From Scleroderma bovista (lineage: Eukaryota; Basidiomycota; Agaricomycetes; Boletales; Sclerodermataceae), in the NCBI GenBank assembly GCA_037178675.1, contig JAYMGJ010000047.1, positions 1 to 64,000 of the forward strand: 64,000 nucleotides of DNA, written 5' to 3'. The notes beneath the pieces are model-generated. The model searched no databases, was not told the DNA's origin, and worked only from the letters and a program-made list of their open reading frames with translations. Positions within the stretch are counted from its first letter, which is position 1; each line of letters opens with the position of its first letter. Position numbers and translations under genes: made by a program. Positions 58,831 to 64,000 of the stretch are shown here, one piece after another.

Positions 58831-60385
58831 TCAGTGCTCTTCGACTTCTTCGCCCTCTTCATATTCATATCCCTCATCCTCGTCCTCCCCCACTTCCTCG
58901 GAAACTGCGGATCGCCTTTCAGAAACAGACCCTGCACGCGATCTCGAAGACCGCTGCAAAGACCGGTCCCTCGATTGCACCGTCACTTGCTGGCGCATCT
59001 GCTGTTCATGCATTTCTTGCGGAGTCAGGGGATAGCTGTGCGTGCACTTGAGCTCGAACGTGGCAGGAAGTACGTCACCGCAGTGTCCAGCCACGAACTG
59101 CTCGTTGACCACCAGTCCACCGAACCTTGTCTCATGGCCAAGCCAGTCGAGCCTCTTGAGCGGCTCGCCAAGCCCGCCTCCGGGTACGTTCGGATCTGTA
59201 GAACGGTTGTGCTGATATGCTGACCATATATCCCGTCTTTTGGATCGATCGACGGTCTCATACTCCTTCTTGGCAACGTCTCCGTTCAAGTACGCGGCTA
59301 TTCCTTCCAGGATTTCACCACATGTGACACCGATCGCCTTATCTTGCGCGCGGATGTGGATCATCCACGGGAACGTGCGGGAGATGACTCTGACGTAGGT
59401 CAGCCGGGGGTGCGTCGCTGGAGATTTGCGGCCCTTAATCCACGAGCGTCGGCTCTCGGTCGTACGGTAGCAGTTGCTCGTGTGGAAGAGCATGTTCCAT
59501 CGGAGATAATCCTCCTGCGTATCCGTTGGTGGCGCGAGAAGCGGGTTGACTTTGACCGTTGCACCGACCACCCTGGCGAGGAATGGCTCGAGCACAGGCC
59601 CATCTAAAGGGAGAAATAGTGCCTCGTCAGAACCCGGAGGAAAAGGGAACACGCAGAGACATACAATGCGGCCCCTCTGCAAAGGGATCGATACGGTCGA
59701 CATTGCTCGTCCACCTGATGTTTGCGCGTGTCGAATCTCCCGCTGGTGCAGTCGGGGGAGGGGGATTGGTCGGAGGCATCCAAGGCGTGGCGGCGGGAAA
59801 CGCGTACGGTGTCATCCCAGGAGGGGCCATCGGCATTGCCCACGGCGTAGCAGCAGGTGTTGCATACCCCATAGGCGGACCCCAACCCCCCAACCCCGGC
59901 GGACCGCCTGGGAGTGGCTGCTGGAATGTATTGTAGGCTGTCGCGGCCGGGTGTGGCGGAGGCGGAGGCGGGTGAGGAGGCCATGCCTGTGGGGGTGGCG
60001 CACCCGCAGGAGGTGCCCACGGCGTACCATGGACAGCCGGATAACCGCTATAGTCAGCAGATACACCATGACTTGCAGGTGCCGGGTTTGCATACACGTT
60101 CGGAAGAGCAGTGGGTGCAGGGTAGTATGAACCGGGCGGGTCTACTCGTGGCTGCATGGCAGGGGTATTATGCATACTTGGCATGGTCGGGATGAAAGGA
60201 GTGGTATTGTATGGCGTGGAGGGGTAGTACGGGTAGTGAGCAGGCGTGCGTGGTTGGTGAGCCCATACAGGAGGAGCCAGCTCTTGGTGGTTCGGAGGTG
60301 GCACTGTTGGCGGGTGCACACTCTCGGGGGAGGGGAGGGGAGGAATGAACGGGGTATTATTCCCCTCAGGAGGATCATATAACAT
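58831..60385 (-). CDS. DUF6699-like protein with Pro-rich N-terminus
   Basis: Exon 1 60385-59665, intron 59664-59604 (GT-AG), exon 2 59603-58831; 497 aa. The first 240 residues are Pro/Tyr/Ala-rich and disordered (Y-Y-P-S-T-P-Y and poly-Pro runs). After the intron comes a folded domain: V-N-P-L-L-A, W-N-M-L-F, P-W-M-I-H-I, V-T-C-G-E-I-L-E-G-I and R-L-D-W-L. This order matches DUF6699, a domain common in Agaricomycetes with no known function. The C-terminus is strongly acidic (E-D-E-D-E-G-Y-E-Y-E-E-G-E-E). An upstream exon cannot be excluded. Confidence 0.75.
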
Positions 60386-61348
60386 GTTTGCGCGAGTTCC
60401 CGGTGTATAGTGGTATACCTTAGATCAGTGTACTGCAAATCTGTATGGGGTTACCTGTGCATCCAATTCATTCGCGAATGACACCCACATCAATACAGAA
60501 AGGGCTGCGTAGTGACACAGGTGGATGACTCGGCGACAGGTCGGAATCGGAAGTCGTCTATACCGCAGTCGGGCTCTACCCAACGACAGAGACACTGGAG
60601 AAGCGGTGTGAGGTACAATCAAGCGCACGACAGGGAGGCGCCATACATTGAAGGAAGACGAAAGATTTTTGAGGTGTCGGCGCTGGTAACAACAAAGCCG
60701 GAATGCTCCTTGAGATACCTGGACTTGATCTGTCGAGTCAAAAACACTCACCGACTCGTGCAAGAGTCACAGGTATACAAGAACAAAACTGCGCACGGAC
60801 ACCCGAGTCACGAAGGGAGAGACAAGGGGCCGGCAAGTGTACGTTAGAGGGAGAGAGAGATGTCGCGATGACGAGCACTGCCCCGATGAGGAGTCATTGC
60901 AAGGTCCGATTAGATAATAATGCGTGGCTGTGTTGGCAGAGAACGTTCTCGTTGAACCCGAAATATTTTTATCAGCTGCGGTGCGTGGAACTCTCTGGAT
61001 AGTCAGAGCTTCTGATTCGAAAGCCTTGGGTCAAGTACTGCCCACGATGGGTGAAACCTCCTCACTAACAGCGGCCCAGTGTAGAAACCTACAAAATACC
61101 ACGAGGTTACCATTGCCAAGCTGGGCCCATTCCCTGCAAGGATAGACCAAAGAGGTTTCAGAATCAAATGCCATTCGCTGGAGCTTGTAGGGTGGTCTAT
61201 TACAAAGATAGAAAGATATATAAAAAGCATGAGACACTTGCAGGGCAGTACAGACGACGATGTGGGGATGATAGACGATAGAGGAACTGTAATACAATGC
61301 AAGATCCGACCGAAGAGGGAAACATCAAGAAAGGCCAAGGAAGATTGA
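60386..61348. other. Intergenic, no gene seen
   Basis: Only short frames without motif. Confidence 0.5.
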
Positions 61349-62212
61349 TCAGGAAGCCAAGGTCATCACGAAGATGTTCGGTGCTTTGAATCCGAGGCGA
61401 GAGGCCGCATAAGTGTCTTTCTTGGTCAGTCCGTCAAAGAAAGTCTTGTCCCGCAGCCAGTCTGCAGCGCTGGTGTCAACCCTGTCCGCCCTCGCAGCCT
61501 TCTTGGAAAGACGACAACTCACCAACTCGCTTATACCGATTCGGTGGCGCAGGTGTGTAGTTGTACATCCCCCAACCATTGCCCTGGGCCTGCCCAGCAT
61601 TGTTAGTCGCGACCCGCTTAACCTGTTCCTGAAGTCGTGGCGGGAGGGAATTGAACTCCTGCTCGGTGATGTAGTTTTCGGTATAACTACATAGTTCCGC
61701 GGGATCAAGTTCGAAATCAAATTGATGTACGGGACGACAGCTAAAACAACGCACTCTTTCCATATTGTACTGCAGACATCGCTCAGGGTGACCCCACGGT
61801 CATTGTGGATGATGGTGCACCACGGGCTGAGCTCGGTGATGACGATGAGGTCTGTGACGCGAGGTAGTGTCGCGGGTTGGTCTTTTTGTGTGAAGGGGAG
61901 ATCGCGGTCTCTGGCCTCTGGATTAAAGCCACCCGTAGAACCTATAGTACATTAGTATCACCGCATCACCTCACAGGAAGGGGGAGATGGAGGGGACCTG
62001 TTACAAGGTTGAATAACAAGTGGAAGCCAGGGTTTGCCCCTTGAAGGATGGGGTGGAGCTGCAGCTCGGTATTGAGCAAGTAGAGGTCCGTCTGCGACAG
62101 AACAGGTCCATCTGTGTGCACACATATGTGAGTGAACGAGCATGGCGGACTTTGGTTCACAGAACTCACAGCTCGTCCCCGACGCCCATTTGTTGACGGT
62201 CGAGTCACCCAT
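61349..62212 (-). CDS. Second DUF6699-like protein
   Basis: ATG at 62212-62210 (M-G-D-S-T-V-N-K-W). Coding segments separated by GT-AG introns: about 62212-62168, 62108-62000, 61942-61752, 61685-61524 and a last one to TGA 61351-61349. The second segment reads L-Q-L-H-P-I-L-Q-G, the third L-S-P-W-C-T-I-I-H and T-L-S-D-V-C-S-T-I-W, the fourth Y-I-T-E-Q-E-F. This is the same block order as the DUF6699 neighbour. The last joint (A-A-D-W-L-R-D-K onward) needs an unusually short intron or a frame change, so the C-terminus is uncertain. It lies 1 kb upstream of the other DUF6699-like gene on the same strand; they may be old tandem paralogues. Confidence 0.6.
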
Positions 62213-62476
62213 GATTCCTCTATGCGGGACTCGATAACAGATCGGGGACTAAAATGAGGCAGGAAAGCAGTCAGTGGGGGGAGAGAAGGAAGAGCCAGTG
62301 GGACAGGCGAGCTCGATAAACAAGAGGAAAGAGTTCAAGCCCTTATTTATGTAAGACGAACGGGATGGCTGATCGGGGTGGCTGTGTACACGGAGGCGGT
62401 ACCTTAGATTAGATCATACCTTGTCCATTACTACCAGTGACTCGCACAACACTTTACTCCCATCATCAGCCTGACG

Positions 62477-63543
62477 ATGGCACCCAAGAGCACGAACGCA
62501 AAGAAAGAGTCCGGAAGGGCAAAGAAGGCAGAAAACGAGGCTAAGAAACAGCAGGTTGCTGCTGCCGATAAGGTCCCCTCACAGCCTTTTGTGCAGTGTT
62601 GCACGTAACTCACACACTCGCAGGAACGTAAGGATGCAGAGGCGTGGGCTGAGGGAGCAAAGAGCAAAGGAAAAGAGGACAAGGAGGAAAAACGCCGCGC
62701 CGAGCTCGCGCGCAAAGCAGAGAACGCACGGCTACTTGCAGAAGAGGAGAAATCGCTTCCAGCCAAGGCAAAGCCTGCACCCAAAGCCGGAACGAAGAAA
62801 GCTGCAAAGGACGTCAAGCCAGCAGGGCCCGGCGCCATCGCTTCTGGCAGTGGCGCGGGTGATGAGACGAGCGATCGGGCTGTAGAGAATGTGGAGAGCT
62901 ATGCAGCAACGGGCATTGATAATGCACTCGATTTACTGGAGGTCGTGACTGCCAAGATGGATAAGGCTAGTGTTGGCCAGCAGGCCGCTGGCATAGAGAA
63001 GCACCCAGAGGTTTGTTTCCTCACCATTACAGCTCTTGGTGACAATCCTGATCGGAGCGTTTACAGCGAAGGTTCAAGGTACTAATCTCATCAAACCTGC
63101 GTCAGATTCATCACTCATCACACACCCTCTACGTCCACAGGGAGCGTTTGAGGCGTACAAAGAGAGGGAGTTACCGAAACTCAAAGTTGATGTGCGTGTG
63201 TCTGCGGTGCACTGGCTGCATCTCATAACTGACAACGTGTGCGAAGCATCCTGGTTTGCGGCTGCAGCAGTATCAGGTGAGTAACGACATGACACCGGTT
63301 GTATCTGATCCTATCAAAACTAATGGCTAACACACTTGATACCGTGCAGGAGATCCTGTATAAGCAGTTCCAGAAATCGCCCGAAAATCCGTGCGTCCTG
63401 GACTGCACAGCCGCACTTGTAGGCTAATCCTTTCGTTTCACAGATTTAATCAAGTGACTGTTGCCTACGATGCAAGCAAAGACGAGAAGCATCAGGCTCT
63501 CAAGGACAAGCAGGAGGCAGTACAGAAGCGACTCCAGGCCTGA
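62477..63543 (+). CDS. CCDC124/Oxs1-family protein
   Basis: Seven exons, all GT-AG and in phase: 62477-62572, 62624-63010, 63067-63078, 63141-63191, 63247-63276, 63350-63390, 63444-63543; 238 aa. The N-terminal half is a Lys/Glu/Ala-rich coiled coil (K-K-A-E-N-E-A-K-K, E-E-K-R-R-A-E-L-A-R-K). The C-terminal half carries the family signature: E-A-Y-K-E-R-E-L-P, H-P-G-L-R-L-Q-Q-Y, K-S-P-E-N-P-F-N-Q and Y-D-A-S-K-D-E-K. Relatives (human CCDC124, yeast Lso2, fission yeast Oxs1) bind ribosomes or act in stress responses. Exons as small as 12 and 30 bases make this gene easy to miss in automated calls. Confidence 0.88.
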
Positions 63544-63905
63544 TACGAAGTTGCCTTCCGTGCTTATCAGAAGTGTAAGTGATGCATAGATCGAGTGGCA
63601 GGACATGGGACTTGTGCGTGTTGTGCACCGGGCCGTGTATGATGCCATACTTCCTAGGATGTGCTTAGAGATCGGATCATGGGCTGTCCACGGAACTTCT
63701 GCACATATGTAGTTGGCAATACACAGATCGGAGAAGCGGTGAACATGTCCAATTTTCTAGATAGAACAACACACGCAGTCTGCGGGTGCGACAACTTGGC
63801 GCTCAACCTGTGCCTCGTTGTTACGTAATACGATGCTGCCACTGCGTATATTTGATCCCTTGCATGTTGCGATCGTTCGTTTCCCTCCAACACATACGCG
63901 CCAGC

Positions 63906-64000
63906 ATGCTACGCCTGCCACAAGTGTCTATCTTCCCCCCAATGATGCAGCCTCAGACGCCTTCACCGGGCGCAGAGCCCACCAACGCACTTGTCATCAC
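63906..64000 (+). CDS. 5' end of a gene cut by the window edge
   Basis: An ATG at 63906 opens a frame through the edge: M-L-R-L-P-Q-V, then P-T-N-A-L-V-I. The P-T-N-x-L-x-I start of an RRM-like fold recalls calcipressin (RCAN/Rcn1), but too little is visible to decide. Confidence 0.3.
   Translation, partial: MLRLPQVSIFPPMMQPQTPSPGAEPTNALVI

Overview
The window reads as nuclear DNA of a filamentous basidiomycete, most likely an Agaricomycete. Genes are split by short GT-AG introns of about 50-60 bases. Conserved eukaryotic housekeeping genes (EMC4, CDC42, WBP1/OST48, adenylate kinase, a CCDC124-type protein) sit beside families typical of mushroom-forming fungi: a HET-domain protein, DUF6699-like proteins, a DUF6589-like protein and a multicopy RecQ-like helicase. 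No bacterial or organellar features are seen. Species cannot be named from the sequence alone.

Bases 1-16060 are a transposon graveyard. It opens with a near-palindromic inverted pair of tRNA-like repeats (1-567) and a foldback element built of triplet arrays (about 1793-3023). Next comes a four-layer nest. The outer layer is a terminal-inverted-repeat DNA element (3455-16051, 9-bp target duplication CTAGTTGAT). Only about 1.7 kb of it is its own sequence: the start of a DUF6589-like gene facing the start of a RecQ-like helicase gene. A hAT-type MITE (3476-3711) sits in its left terminal repeat. A Ty1/copia retrotransposon (4324-14945, TSD GAACT) splits the DUF6589-like gene. A 4.6-kb block of three satellite arrays (9045-13655) is inserted in the copia gag. 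In-frame TGA codons where Arg (CGA) is expected, and LTR differences only at CpG sites, point to CpG deamination.

Bases 16.8-21.5 kb hold a HET 5' fragment joined to a Dicer-like 3' pseudogene, then a HET gene with no lesion in its ORF. From 23.7 to 41.5 kb gene density is normal: EMC4 (+), CDC42 (-), a 1105-aa WD40 protein (-), a coiled-coil protein (-), WBP1 (+), ADK1 (-), a serine-protease-like protein (-), a membrane protein (+) and a Pro-rich hypothetical protein (-).

Bases 42-58 kb are a duplicated, rearranged accessory region. It carries three copies of a gene resembling the stonustoxin (SNTX) branch of the perforin-like superfamily. One is complete (55899-57821), one truncated, one broken and rearranged. 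They are mixed with a serine carboxypeptidase fragment, a broken FAD monooxygenase, three copies of a tRNA-derived SINE-like repeat and a 1.5-kb inverted-repeat insertion. Bases 58.8-64 kb return to ordinary genes: two DUF6699-like proteins (-), a CCDC124/Oxs1-type protein (+) and the start of another gene at the right edge.
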